DNA from: Nitratireductor aestuarii
GTDB lineage: Bacteria > Pseudomonadota > Alphaproteobacteria > Rhizobiales > Rhizobiaceae
NCBI RefSeq assembly: GCF_014641695.1
Contig: NZ_BMIF01000003.1
Span: 62,001 to 126,000, forward strand
Length of the DNA stretch: 64,000 nt
Direction of reading: 5' to 3'
Position 1 is the stretch's first letter, and each line of letters opens with the position of its first letter. This document shows positions 17,268 to 26,092 of this stretch, piece by piece. Under the pieces are notes generated by a model that saw nothing but the letters and a program-made list of their open reading frames with translations, searched no databases and was not told the origin of the DNA. Made by a program: the position numbers and the translations under genes.

Positions 17268-17294
17268 GGGAGCATTTCGCCAGGAAACGCTCCC
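17268..17294 (-). terminator. Hairpin between asd and pncA, possible terminator
   Basis: An 11-bp stem with one G-U pair (17268-17278 with 17284-17294) and a 5-nt loop, beginning 18 nt after the asd stop on the minus strand. No U-run follows, so it may be a weak terminator or an mRNA-stabilising structure. Confidence 0.45.
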
Positions 17295-17311
17295 CTCCGA
17301 GGCCAGATAAA

Positions 17312-18346
17312 TCAGGCAGCCTGCTTCTTCGGCGTGATCAGGCCGCGTGCGAGCAGCAGTTCGGCGATCTGCACGGCGTTGAGTGCTGCACCCTTGCGCA
17401 GGTTGTCGGCAACGACCCACAGGGAGAGACCGTTCTCAACCGTCGCGTCCTCGCGGATGCGGCTGATGTAGGTGGCGTCTTCGCCAGCACTTTCGTAAGG
17501 CGTGATGTAGCCGCCGTCTTCCTGCTTGTCGATGACCAGGCAGCCTGGAGCCTCGCGCAGGAGGTCGCGTGCCTCTTCAGCCGTGATTGGCTTTTCGAAC
17601 TCGATGTTGACGGCTTCGGAGTGACCGATAAAGACCGGCACGCGGACAGCGGTGCAGGTGAGCTTGATCTTCGGATCAAGCATCTTCTTGGTCTCGGCCA
17701 TCACCTTCCATTCTTCCTTGGTGTAGCCGTCTTCCATGAAGACGTCGATGTGCGGAATCACGTTGAAGGCGATGCGCTTGGTGAACTTCTTGGTCGAGAT
17801 CGGGTCGGCCACGAACACGGCGCGGGTCTGCTCGAACAGTTCGTCCATGCCTTCCTTGCCGGCGCCCGAAACGGACTGGTAGGTGGCGACGACGACGCGC
17901 TTGATGGTGGCGCGCTCATGCAGCGGCTTGAGGGCTACGACCAGCTGTGCGGTGGAGCAGTTCGGGTTCGCGATGATGTTCTTCTTGCGGAAACCGTCGA
18001 CGGCCTCCGGATTGACCTCGGGCACGATCAGCGGAACTTCCGCGTCGTAGCGCCAGGCCGAGGAATTGTCGATCACGACGCAGCCCTGCTGGCCGATGCG
18101 CGGAGACCATTCCTTGGATACGTTGCCGCCGGCGGACATCAGCGCGATGTCGGTGTCGGAGAAATCGTAGTTCTCCAGCGCCTGCACCTTCAGCGTGCGA
18201 TCGCCGTAGGAAACTTCGGTGCCCTGCGAGCGGCGCGATGCGAGCGCTACGACTTCGTCAGCCGGAAAGCCGCGCTCTTCCAGGATGTTGAGCATTTCAC
18301 GGCCGACATTTCCGGTCGCACCGACGACAGCGATCTTAAAACCCAT
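17312..18346 (-). CDS. asd: Aspartate-semialdehyde dehydrogenase
   Basis: Reduces aspartyl phosphate to aspartate semialdehyde, the branch point to lysine/diaminopimelate, threonine and methionine. The 344-residue product has the NADP-binding AVVGATGNVGREML (6-19), NSSAWR (94-99) and the catalytic cysteine C130 in NPNCSTAQ. Length and motifs are those of the Gram-negative enzyme. The gene is monocistronic apart from possible readthrough to pncA. Confidence 0.98.
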   Translation of the reverse strand: MGFKIAVVGATGNVGREMLNILEERGFPADEVVALASRRSQGTEVSYGDRTLKVQALENYDFSDTDIALMSAGGNVSKEWSPRIGQQGCVVIDNSSAWRYDAEVPLIVPEVNPEAVDGFRKKNIIANPNCSTAQLVVALKPLHERATIKRVVVATYQSVSGAGKEGMDELFEQTRAVFVADPISTKKFTKRIAFNVIPHIDVFMEDGYTKEEWKVMAETKKMLDPKIKLTCTAVRVPVFIGHSEAVNIEFEKPITAEEARDLLREAPGCLVIDKQEDGGYITPYESAGEDATYISRIREDATVENGLSLWVVADNLRKGAALNAVQIAELLLARGLITPKKQAA

Positions 18347-18688
18347 GAGTCCACTACTCCTGTTCTCTCCGCTAGCTTCGGATCAAACCCGCCGGCCTCG
18401 CGGGCTCTGCTCCTCCCCCGGCTTGTCTCGGGGAGAGAACGAGTGAGCCAAGGAAGATTAGACCGTTTTGAGGGTCGTTTTGGCCGTCGTTGTTTTAGTA
18501 AAGCGGAGACACGCGCTGCCGCTTGCGGCCGCGTCTGGTAAGCTGGCAATGATAAGCGCATGAAAGGCGCACATGACCGAGCAATCTCCGTTCAGCGGTG
18601 CTTTTTACGCAGAATTGGTGTGAAGTCAATTGTCATGGGTGCTGCGCAAGCCTGCACAGCGCGCATAGCGGCGTCGGCCAAATAAGCG
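18347..18688. other. 342-nt gene-free region with palindromic cluster
   Basis: No convincing gene is present; the longest start-led frame I find is about 16 codons. Nine-base arms GTTCTCTCC (18362-18370) and GGAGAGAAC (18432-18440) enclose two smaller palindromes, including CCCCG-N8-CGGGG ending at 18433. This resembles the CTTGTC-type extragenic palindromes common in the class. It should also contain the asd promoter. Confidence 0.5.
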
Positions 18689-19717
18689 TTACTGCGCCAC
18701 CAGCACCACCCGGCGGTTCCTGGCGCGGCCGTCGTCGTCATCATTCGGAGCAGCCGGAGCCAGCGGACCAACGCCACGCGCGTCGATCCGGTCCTTCTTG
18801 ATCCCGCGCTTCACCAGCTCGGCCGCAACTGCCTTGGCGCGACGGTTGGAGAGGTCGAGGTTGTAGTCCAGCTTGCCCTGGCTGTCCGTGTGGCCGACGA
18901 CGTAGAACTTCAGGTCGTTGCTCTTGAGGTAGTTTGCCATCTCCACGAGCTGCGGCTCGGACTCTGCCTTGAGCTCCGCCTTGGCCGTGTCGAAATAGAG
19001 GCCGTAGAGCGCGATGCTGCCCATGCTGGCGATGGTGGAAGCCATCTCGGCGCTGTCGATGGTGCGCATGAGATTGTCCATCGCCTTTGGCTCGGCGATC
19101 TCAACGAGAGCCGTCACCCGATCATTCAGCGCCGCGGAATAGTCGCCGAAGGTGCCGCCGCGGTTGAGCGCCACGAAGAGGCTGACGAATGTCCCGTCCT
19201 TCTTCATCAGGGCATAGCGGATATCTTGCCCGCCGTCGAAGACAGAGCTGACGAACCGCGTGCGGTCGCCCGTCACGGTCGTGTTGCTGACGTGGGTATC
19301 CTTGTTGTTCCAGTGGTATTTGAGTTCCTTGAACGGCTCGCCGCACTCGTCCGTGCCTGCGCACTGGAACACGGTCTCGAATCCATCGCCGCTGAGTTTG
19401 TCGTAGAAATTGCGGAACACCTCCAGCGTCGAACGCTCTGTCGGGGTGATGTAGATGGTCCGGGTGACCTTCCCCTCCGCCTTCACCGTTTCGGTGAAGT
19501 GCTTGCCGCCTTGGTAGTCGGCCTTGCCGGCGGCAAACGTGATCTCATTGAAAGCCGCAACACTCTGCAGCAGGATCCTGGAGTCGCCGTAGCGGCCGGT
19601 GAGGGGATGGTCCTTGGCGCCGGGCTGATCCTCCGAAAATACTTTCTGGTATTCTGCGGCGTCGGCGGTCATAGCCCCGGCAAGAAGGGCGAGGCAAACA
19701 AGAGCAGCTTTGATCAA
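18689..19717 (-). CDS. DUF4892-OmpA outer-membrane-associated protein
   Basis: A 342-residue secreted protein. After a signal peptide ending near MTADA, a DUF4892-like domain begins with KDHPLTGRYGDSRI; the C-terminal third is an OmpA-like peptidoglycan-binding domain (FYVVGHTDSQG, LSNRRAKAVAAELVKRGI). It probably links the envelope to the cell wall. No ATG precedes the signal peptide without adding about 110 unlikely residues, so I place the start at the TTG at 19717. The C-terminus ends in a run of aspartates and NRRVVLVAQ, usual for the domain. Confidence 0.85.
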   Translation of the reverse strand: MIKAALVCLALLAGAMTADAAEYQKVFSEDQPGAKDHPLTGRYGDSRILLQSVAAFNEITFAAGKADYQGGKHFTETVKAEGKVTRTIYITPTERSTLEVFRNFYDKLSGDGFETVFQCAGTDECGEPFKELKYHWNNKDTHVSNTTVTGDRTRFVSSVFDGGQDIRYALMKKDGTFVSLFVALNRGGTFGDYSAALNDRVTALVEIAEPKAMDNLMRTIDSAEMASTIASMGSIALYGLYFDTAKAELKAESEPQLVEMANYLKSNDLKFYVVGHTDSQGKLDYNLDLSNRRAKAVAAELVKRGIKKDRIDARGVGPLAPAAPNDDDDGRARNRRVVLVAQ

Positions 19718-19820
19718 GGCACGATATCCCAGAAAAGATTGGTCTATTCGATGGGTATGCTTGCTGATCCTGATATTGAATTCCGAAGTCCGCTGAAAAT
19801 CAAATAATTTATTAGCCAAC

Positions 19821-19853
19821 AAACAAAAACGGCCCCTCGAAATGAAGGGCCGT
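19821..19853 (-). terminator. Rho-independent terminator of leuB
   Basis: On the minus strand ACGGCCC pairs with GGGCCGT (19829-19835 with 19847-19853), followed by TTTTTGTTTG. It begins about 25 nt after the leuB stop. Confidence 0.9.
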
Positions 19854-19878
19854 CGATGCGAAGCGCTGATAGTTTGTA

Positions 19879-20991
19879 TCAGGCAGCGAGTGCGCGGTAC
19901 TTGGCGATGATCGCGTCGCCCATGGCCTCGGTGCCAACTTCGTTCATGCCCTCGGACATGATGTCCTTGGTACGCAGACCGTCGTTCAGAACCTCGGCGA
20001 TTGCCTTTTCCAGGCGGTCGGCTTCCTCGATCATGTTGAACGAGTAGCGCAGGCACATCGCGAAGGAAGCGATCATGGCGATCGGGTTTGCAACGCCCTG
20101 GCCGGCAATGTCCGGCGCGGAGCCGTGCACCGGCTCATAGAGCGCCTTGCGCTTGCCGGTAACGCCATCCGGTGCGCCGAGCGATGCCGACGGCAGCATG
20201 CCGAGCGAACCGGTGAGCATCGCTGCAACGTCAGACAGCATGTCGCCGAACAGGTTGTCGGTCACGATCACGTCGAACTGCTTGGGCCAGCGAACGAGCT
20301 GCATGCCACCGGCGTCGGCCAGCATGTGGGTCAGCTCCACGTCGGAATACTTGGCCTTGTGAGTAGCCGATACGACCTCTTTCCAGAGCACGCCGGACTT
20401 CATCACGTTGTGCTTTTCCATGGAGCACACCTTGTTCTGACGGGTACGCGCCAGTTCGAAGGCCACGCCTGAAATGCGCTCGATCTCGAACGTGTCATAG
20501 ACCTGCGTGTCGATACCGCGCTTCTGGCCGTTGCCGAGGTCGATGATCTCCTTCGGATCGCCAAAGTAGACGCCGCCGGTGAGCTCGCGCACGATCAGGA
20601 TGTCGAGGCCTTCGACAACTTCCGGCTTGAGCGAGGAGGAAGCAGCGAGCGCCGGGTAGCAGATGGCCGGGCGAAGGTTGGCGAAGAGCTCCATGTCCTT
20701 GCGCAGGCGCAGGAGGCCGGCTTCCGGACGCACTTCGTAGGGCACGCTATCCCACTTCGGTCCGCCAACGGCGCCGAACAGCACAGCGTCAGCGGCGAGC
20801 GCGAGCTTCATGTCCTCTTCGGAAATGGACTGGCCATGCGCATCATAGGCAGAGCCGCCGACGAGACCGGTTTGTGTTTCGAAGCCTGCGTTGAAGTCGG
20901 AATTCAGAACGTCAATGAGGCGGGTAACCTGAGCCATGGCCTCGGGGCCGATGCCGTCGCCAGGAAGAAGAAGAAGCTTGCGCGTTGCCAT
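19879..20991 (-). CDS. leuB: 3-isopropylmalate dehydrogenase
   Basis: Oxidatively decarboxylates 3-isopropylmalate in leucine synthesis, using NAD. The 370-residue product shows [10 protein letters not shown] (7-16), the ELTGGVYFG loop that marks isopropylmalate rather than isocitrate dehydrogenases, and the C-terminal [17 protein letters not shown]. The ATG at 20991 gives the expected N-terminus. It is monocistronic with a strong terminator. Confidence 0.98.
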   Translation of the reverse strand: MATRKLLLLPGDGIGPEAMAQVTRLIDVLNSDFNAGFETQTGLVGGSAYDAHGQSISEEDMKLALAADAVLFGAVGGPKWDSVPYEVRPEAGLLRLRKDMELFANLRPAICYPALAASSSLKPEVVEGLDILIVRELTGGVYFGDPKEIIDLGNGQKRGIDTQVYDTFEIERISGVAFELARTRQNKVCSMEKHNVMKSGVLWKEVVSATHKAKYSDVELTHMLADAGGMQLVRWPKQFDVIVTDNLFGDMLSDVAAMLTGSLGMLPSASLGAPDGVTGKRKALYEPVHGSAPDIAGQGVANPIAMIASFAMCLRYSFNMIEEADRLEKAIAEVLNDGLRTKDIMSEGMNEVGTEAMGDAIIAKYRALAA

Positions 20992-21153
20992 GGGAAATCA
21001 TGCCTTCTGCATCACAAAACAGGGCCTCTTGCTAAACGCCATGGAAGCGTTCTGCAAGATGACTCTACCGCATAATGGTACGCTTTAGGGGCGCGACTGC
21101 TTCGCTTCGCGCAGATTTCGCAGGGTGAAGCGGTTCCACGCCGTCTCAGCCCT

Positions 21154-22299
21154 TCAGTTGCAGCAGAGCTTCCTGACGTAGGTGTTGGCGTAAGTCATGA
21201 AGGAATCGTCTGGAATCTGATGGCTGCTTTTCAGACGCTTCAGGACAGCCCTTCCGTTGCCTTCTTCGAAGGTCCCTCTCAGAGTAACGGCATACCAGGC
21301 GTTCGATGCAAGATAGACGTCTAGGTTCAACGGAGAAGCCTCAGCGAAACGGATCGCATCATTCAGGTTGTCGTAGCTCTTGATCTGCAGGTGACGGCGA
21401 TTGAATGGCCCGCTGTCAAACTGGTCGACGTAGACCCAGGTATGGTGCATGTAGCCGGTTATTCTTCCAGATTGGACGCGGTACCACCGGTCCTGATTGT
21501 CGAGGATTCGAAGCGAAGTACCGTTCTGCAAGGTCGCAAGAGTGGGCGAGTCTCCATTCGAATCCAGCTTCACCGGGGCCTTGCCTTTGGGATGTCTCAC
21601 GCGCCCGGATCGAGCCTCCGGAATGGTCAGCCGGTTTTCGCTGATGCCGGATACAGAGCGCGGCGGACTGGCCGGTGGGCGAGGGGTGAACGTGTTGCTT
21701 GAGGTGGCAACAGACGTTCCGCTGATCGTTGTGACCCGGTACTTTTCCATTTCGCTGCGGGAGAGATAGCGGATGTCGTTGCTGTCATACTGCAAAGCAA
21801 GCTGGAGAAGTGCGGGGTCGACACCCATTTCTCCCATGAACATGATGACTTCCGCGGTTAGCGCCTGAACGTGAGACACCGCCTCTTCCGTGGAGAGCCT
21901 GGAGCTGTCGCTATAAGACGACTTATGGACGCCGATCGAGCCCGCCTCCGCATATCGCTGAACGCCTCCCATGAATGCCAGAGAACAGGCAGAGGAGCAC
22001 TCGCTGTCGCGGAACTGGATGGTGCCGAGTTGGTTGGAGCGGATGAGGCGGCCTAGCTCCATCGCCTTTGCTATGTTTCCGCCAGGTGAGTTGAAGGTGA
22101 CGACAGACGCATCGTGTCTGAGCACGACCTGCTCAAACTCGCGGAGGTTGTCATCGTAAGAAAAACTGCCACTCACCAGGATGAAGCTGTACCCCTCGGA
22201 TGTACTGTGCGCGGTGTATGAAAGGTCAGCATGTGCATGATGGCCACCGAACGCAGTGACGCCGACCACCAACAGAATTAGTCGCAAAAATATGCTCAT
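21154..22299 (-). CDS. Secreted ClpP-like fold protein with SH3 and C-terminal SPOR-like regions
   Basis: A 381-residue exported protein. A signal peptide ends near residue 24. Residues 40-190 resemble the periplasmic ClpP/crotonase-fold family: SPGGNI (71-76), CSSAC with a candidate nucleophile S103, and the histidine in SIGVHK (H125). A Pro/Ser-rich linker precedes an SH3-like domain (about 235-290), and the end (YAVTLRGTFEEGNGRA) looks SPOR-like. It is plausibly a cell-envelope hydrolase, but the full catalytic set is not verified. It is divergent from the ChaN-like gene. Confidence 0.78.
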   Translation of the reverse strand: MSIFLRLILLVVGVTAFGGHHAHADLSYTAHSTSEGYSFILVSGSFSYDDNLREFEQVVLRHDASVVTFNSPGGNIAKAMELGRLIRSNQLGTIQFRDSECSSACSLAFMGGVQRYAEAGSIGVHKSSYSDSSRLSTEEAVSHVQALTAEVIMFMGEMGVDPALLQLALQYDSNDIRYLSRSEMEKYRVTTISGTSVATSSNTFTPRPPASPPRSVSGISENRLTIPEARSGRVRHPKGKAPVKLDSNGDSPTLATLQNGTSLRILDNQDRWYRVQSGRITGYMHHTWVYVDQFDSGPFNRRHLQIKSYDNLNDAIRFAEASPLNLDVYLASNAWYAVTLRGTFEEGNGRAVLKRLKSSHQIPDDSFMTYANTYVRKLCCN

Positions 22300-22396
22300 A
22301 CCCGCTCCCCGTTCGACAAATATGAGCTGGCGCGGGGTAGGCCGTCAACAGCATTGAGAGATTGAACTTCTAGGCGCTTTCGCCGAGACTGCCTGC

Positions 22397-23269
22397 ATGA
22401 CCGATACCATCCCACATCCTGCCGGAACCTGGCTTGAGCCTAGGACTCGATCGCTCGTCGATCATGCTGATCTCATGGCGCGCATGGGCAAACAGCAGGC
22501 TGTGCTGCTGGGCGAGACCCACGACCGGTTCGACATTCATCGCTGGCAGCTTCATGTAGCGGCGGGGCTACTCGCCACTGGCCGCAGGCTCGTCATGGGA
22601 TTCGAGATGTTTCCGCGCCGGGTGCAGCCGGCGCTCGATGCGTTCGTGGCGGGCGAGCTGGATGCGGACGCCTTTCTGGAGAAGGCGGAATGGAAGACGG
22701 TCTGGAACTTCGATCCGGACCTCTACCTGCCGCTTTTCCATTTCTGCCGCCAGTTCAAGGTGCCGATGCGCGCGCTTAACTGCTATCGCGCGCTGGTCAC
22801 CCGCGTAGGCAAGGAAGGCTGGGATGCCATTCCGGCAGAAGAGCGCGATGGGCTGACCCCCGCGAAGCCGGCCACTATGGAATACCGCCAGTACCTTTTC
22901 GATGTTACAGGCGGCGCGCGACCGGATCGCGAGGCGAAGTCGGCGGACCACCTGGCCTTCGACCGTTTCGTGCGAGCCCAGCAGACCTGGGATCGCGCCT
23001 TCGCCTGCAACATCGCTTACGCGCTTGAGGATGATCCTGAAGCGCTCGTCATCGGTATCATCGGCCGTGGCCACCTCGAATATGGCTACGGCACGCCTTT
23101 TCAGCTGGATGATCTCGCGATCACGCGCGTTTCCGTCCTGCTCCCGTCAGACGAGGATTTCGAGTCGGAAGAAACTCCCATTGCTGACGCCATCTTCCGT
23201 CTGGACACGTCGGACCGAGCCCAACCGCAGCGCCGCGACCCGCCGCCGCTTCCCGAACAGCATCGGTAG
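22397..23269 (+). CDS. ChaN-like (Tiki superfamily) protein
   Basis: A 290-residue protein of the ChaN/Tiki group, recognised by LLGETHDRFDIHRWQ (37-51), GFEMFPRRVQPALD and the C-terminal GIIGRGHLEYGYG. ChaN of Campylobacter binds haem, and eukaryotic Tiki proteins are metalloproteases; neither activity can be assumed here. There is no lipoprotein signal, unlike some relatives. The gene is convergent with the DJ-1 gene, separated by a terminator. Confidence 0.85.
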   Translation: MTDTIPHPAGTWLEPRTRSLVDHADLMARMGKQQAVLLGETHDRFDIHRWQLHVAAGLLATGRRLVMGFEMFPRRVQPALDAFVAGELDADAFLEKAEWKTVWNFDPDLYLPLFHFCRQFKVPMRALNCYRALVTRVGKEGWDAIPAEERDGLTPAKPATMEYRQYLFDVTGGARPDREAKSADHLAFDRFVRAQQTWDRAFACNIAYALEDDPEALVIGIIGRGHLEYGYGTPFQLDDLAITRVSVLLPSDEDFESEETPIADAIFRLDTSDRAQPQRRDPPPLPEQHR

Positions 23270-23354
23270 CAACCAGACTCAGCAAGATCCGCAGCAGCTG
23301 CGCGGCCGTGCGCCTCCGCTGCCGCCTGCTCTGTTCCGCCAGCCTTGCAGGACT

Positions 23355-23391
23355 GCAAAAAGAAACTCCCCGACACGGCGGTCGAGGAGTT
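23355..23391 (-). terminator. Terminator of the GntR-ABC-DJ-1 operon
   Basis: On the minus strand an 11-bp stem with one G-U pair (23364-23374 with 23381-23391) is followed by TTTCTTTTTG. It lies 35 nt after the DJ-1 stop and closes the leftward operon. Confidence 0.88.
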
Positions 23392-23425
23392 GAGAGGAAG
23401 CCGCTCAGCAGAGAAAGGCGTTTGC

Positions 23426-24013
23426 TCAGCTGTGGACGATCTTGGTCCCGAGCACATTCAGGCACTCGCGGATGAAGGCCGCAAGGGCTGTCCAACCCTT
23501 GGCCGAGACCATGTTGCCGTCGACCAGCGCCTCGGTGGGCGAGAGGTCGACATATTCGCCGCCAGCAAGAATGACCTCGGGCTCGCAGGCGCCGAGCGCG
23601 CCGACGCGCTTGCCGCGCACGACGCCATCGACCGCAACGAGGATCTGCACGCCGTGGCAGATCGTGAAGATCGGCTTCTTGGTCTCATGGAAATGGCGGA
23701 CGATCGCCTGCACGCGCTTGTCGGTGCGGATGTATTCCGGGCCGCGGCCGCCAGCGCAGTAGACTGCGTCGTACTCCTCGAGGCGCACTTCGCTGAAGGT
23801 CTTGTTGAGCTGGAAATAGTGGCCGAGCTTTTCCGTGTAGGTCTGATGCCCTTCGAAGTCGTGCAACGACGTGGCGATCATGTCGCCTGCCTTCTTGTCC
23901 GGGCAGACCACGTGAACAGTGTGACCTACGGCTTCCATGGCCTGCTGGTAGACGTAGATCTCGTATTCCTCGGTGAACTCGCCCACGAGCATCAGGATTT
24001 TCTTACCAGGCAT
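23426..24013 (-). CDS. DJ-1/PfpI family protein
   Basis: A 195-residue glutamine-amidotransferase-like protein. The nucleophile-elbow cysteine is in TICHGVQ, and the preceding YCAGGRGPEYIR is typical of the PfpI-like branch. Members have been reported as deglycases, glyoxalases or proteases, and the activity here is open. I started it at the ATG at 24013, which lies 8 nt after AAGGAG; the two earlier starts leave too little spacing. It lies 69 nt after the binding-protein gene and is the last gene of the transporter operon, which hints at handling reactive carbonyl intermediates. Confidence 0.88.
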   Translation of the reverse strand: MPGKKILMLVGEFTEEYEIYVYQQAMEAVGHTVHVVCPDKKAGDMIATSLHDFEGHQTYTEKLGHYFQLNKTFSEVRLEEYDAVYCAGGRGPEYIRTDKRVQAIVRHFHETKKPIFTICHGVQILVAVDGVVRGKRVGALGACEPEVILAGGEYVDLSPTEALVDGNMVSAKGWTALAAFIRECLNVLGTKIVHS

Positions 24014-24082
24014 GTTCATCACTCCTTGAGTCTCAGGATGGCTTGAGCGGCGGACCGGTGAGGCCCGCCGCCATTGATCAGA

Positions 24083-25030
24083 TCAGAACGGGGAGTCCGG
24101 GAAGTAGAATTCCTGTGCGTTCTCCTTGGTGATGCGCGGAGCATCGAGGATCACCTTGCCGCGGACAGGCGCCTGGCCGTTGAGGTTGGCCGCGGTCAGG
24201 TAGATCGCGGTCTTGATCATCGACGGCGGGTAGGGGGTGGAGATCGGCGTGATCTCATCGCCCTCCATCACCTTCTCGATGATCTCCTTCATGCCGTTGG
24301 CGCCAAGCGCGAACTTGATGTCGGTACGGCCAGCCTGCTGGGTGGCTTCGAGCACACCGAGCAGCATGTCGTCGTCGTTCGCCCAGACAGCGTCGATCTT
24401 CGGATACTTCGCGAGGAAGTCCTGCATCACCTTGAAGGCATCGTCGCGGTTCCAGTTGGCGTACTGGATGTCCAGGATCTTGATGTCGCTGCCTTCGAGC
24501 GCGTCCTGGAAGCCCTGGATGCGCTCGTCGTCGATCACGGTCGGAATGCCGCGCAGGACGACCACGTCACCCTTGCCGAGCTCCTCGAGCAGGAACTGGG
24601 CAGTGGTGGAGCCCACCGCGATGTTGTCGCCTGCGACATAGAGATCCTGGATGGTCTCGTCGGTCAGGCCACGGTCAACGACGGTGATGAAGGTGCCCGC
24701 TTCCTTCACCGACTGGACCGGGCCAGTCAGCTCTTCGGAAGTGAAGGGCAGGATCACCAGCGCATCAGGCTTGCGCGTGGCTACGAGGTCCTCGAGCACG
24801 CCCACCTGAGCGACGGCCGAAGGCGAGGTGTTGACGATGACGTCGATGTTCGGGAACGCGGCCTTGACCTCCTTGGCCGCTGCCTCGGCGTGATAGACGA
24901 CACCGCCGGTCCAGCCGTGCGTTGCGGCCGGAATGGAGACGGCGATCACCTTGGTGTCCTGGGCCAGTGCCGGCGCGGCGCCGAGAAGCGCCACCGCACC
25001 AGCCAGTGCGAACATAGTCCTCTTAATCAT
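24083..25030 (-). CDS. Sugar-type ABC transporter periplasmic binding protein
   Basis: A 315-residue solute-binding protein of the ribose/LacI-like (CUT2) group. It has a signal peptide ending at ALAQ, and features such as HGWTGGVVYHAE and TFITVVDRGLTDE are typical of this group. It captures the substrate in the periplasm for the adjacent permease and ATPase. The start at 25030 is supported by GGGAGGAG 5 nt upstream. The ligand is not identifiable from sequence; sugars, polyols and related compounds are usual in this group. Confidence 0.92.
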   Translation of the reverse strand: MIKRTMFALAGAVALLGAAPALAQDTKVIAVSIPAATHGWTGGVVYHAEAAAKEVKAAFPNIDVIVNTSPSAVAQVGVLEDLVATRKPDALVILPFTSEELTGPVQSVKEAGTFITVVDRGLTDETIQDLYVAGDNIAVGSTTAQFLLEELGKGDVVVLRGIPTVIDDERIQGFQDALEGSDIKILDIQYANWNRDDAFKVMQDFLAKYPKIDAVWANDDDMLLGVLEATQQAGRTDIKFALGANGMKEIIEKVMEGDEITPISTPYPPSMIKTAIYLTAANLNGQAPVRGKVILDAPRITKENAQEFYFPDSPF

Positions 25031-25087
25031 TACTACTCCTCCCATAATAATGAGCCACTGTGAAAAGACGCGTGTCGTGTGGCTCCG

Positions 25088-26092
25088 TCACGACCGTCTC
25101 GAGAACCTCTGGATCAGCATGGCGACGATGATGATGACGCCCTGAACAGCTGCCACGAGGTACTCGGAGATGAAGTCCGAAAGCACCATCAGGTTGGCGA
25201 TGAACTCGAGGATCACTGCACCCGCCAGGCTGCCCCAGATATGACCCTTGCCTCCTCGCAGGGCCGTGCCGCCAATGACGACGGCTGTGATGACCTGCAG
25301 CTCCCACAGCAGGCCGGTGGTAGGTGTCGCGGCGCCGAGGCGTGGCACGTAGCAGATGGCCGCGATGGCGACGCAGATGCCCTGAATGACGAACGCGAGC
25401 GTGCGAATCCGGCCGACCGAGATGCCGGAGAAGCGCGCCACCTCGACGTTGGCGCCAACCGCGGCGCAGCGCCGTCCGAACTTGGTCTTGTAGAGGATGA
25501 ACGAGCCGACGATGGCGACGGCCGCGCAGACAAGCACCGGGATCGGAATGCCCATCACCGTGCCGAAATAGAGCGGCCGGAAGGGCTCGCGCAGCGAGCG
25601 GTCGATCGGGATCGAGCCGCCGTTCGACATGAAGGTGATGAAGGCGCGATAGACGCCCATCGTGCCCAGCGTCACGATGAAGGGTTCGATCTTGCCGAGG
25701 GTTACGACCAGGCCGTTCACCAGGCCGCAGAGCGCTCCCACGCACAGTACGAAGACGATGCCGGCAGGGATGGCGTTGGCGCCCCATGTCGGAACAAGCC
25801 AGTTCATGAACAGGATCATGGCTCCCGCGGCGAAGGCGGCCATGGAACCGACCGACAGGTCCAGACACCCCGACGAGATGACGAAGGTAGCGCCCACCGC
25901 GATGATGCCGATGAAGGTGGCGCGGGTCACGACGTTGGTGATGTTCGTGGGCGACAGGAAGTCGGGATTGATCAGGTAGCCCACGACCACCAGAACGGCG
26001 AGCGCGATGAACGGTCCGAGATCGACCCAGTTGATGCGCTGGAATACCGACTCCTTGCTTACAAGTTCAGAGGTGGTGTCGGTCACGTGCAT
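25088..26092 (-). CDS. CUT2-type ABC transporter permease
   Basis: A 334-residue inner-membrane permease with about nine or ten hydrophobic helices, of the RbsC-like family. The segments SSGCLDLSVGSMAAFAAG and ALCGLVNGLVV are the usual family landmarks. The start overlaps the ATPase gene by 26 nt. The ATG at 26092 lies only 1 nt after GGAGGAG, so the in-frame GTG at 26086 may be the true start. A single permease gene suggests a homodimeric channel. Confidence 0.93.
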   Translation of the reverse strand: MHVTDTTSELVSKESVFQRINWVDLGPFIALAVLVVVGYLINPDFLSPTNITNVVTRATFIGIIAVGATFVISSGCLDLSVGSMAAFAAGAMILFMNWLVPTWGANAIPAGIVFVLCVGALCGLVNGLVVTLGKIEPFIVTLGTMGVYRAFITFMSNGGSIPIDRSLREPFRPLYFGTVMGIPIPVLVCAAVAIVGSFILYKTKFGRRCAAVGANVEVARFSGISVGRIRTLAFVIQGICVAIAAICYVPRLGAATPTTGLLWELQVITAVVIGGTALRGGKGHIWGSLAGAVILEFIANLMVLSDFISEYLVAAVQGVIIIVAMLIQRFSRRS

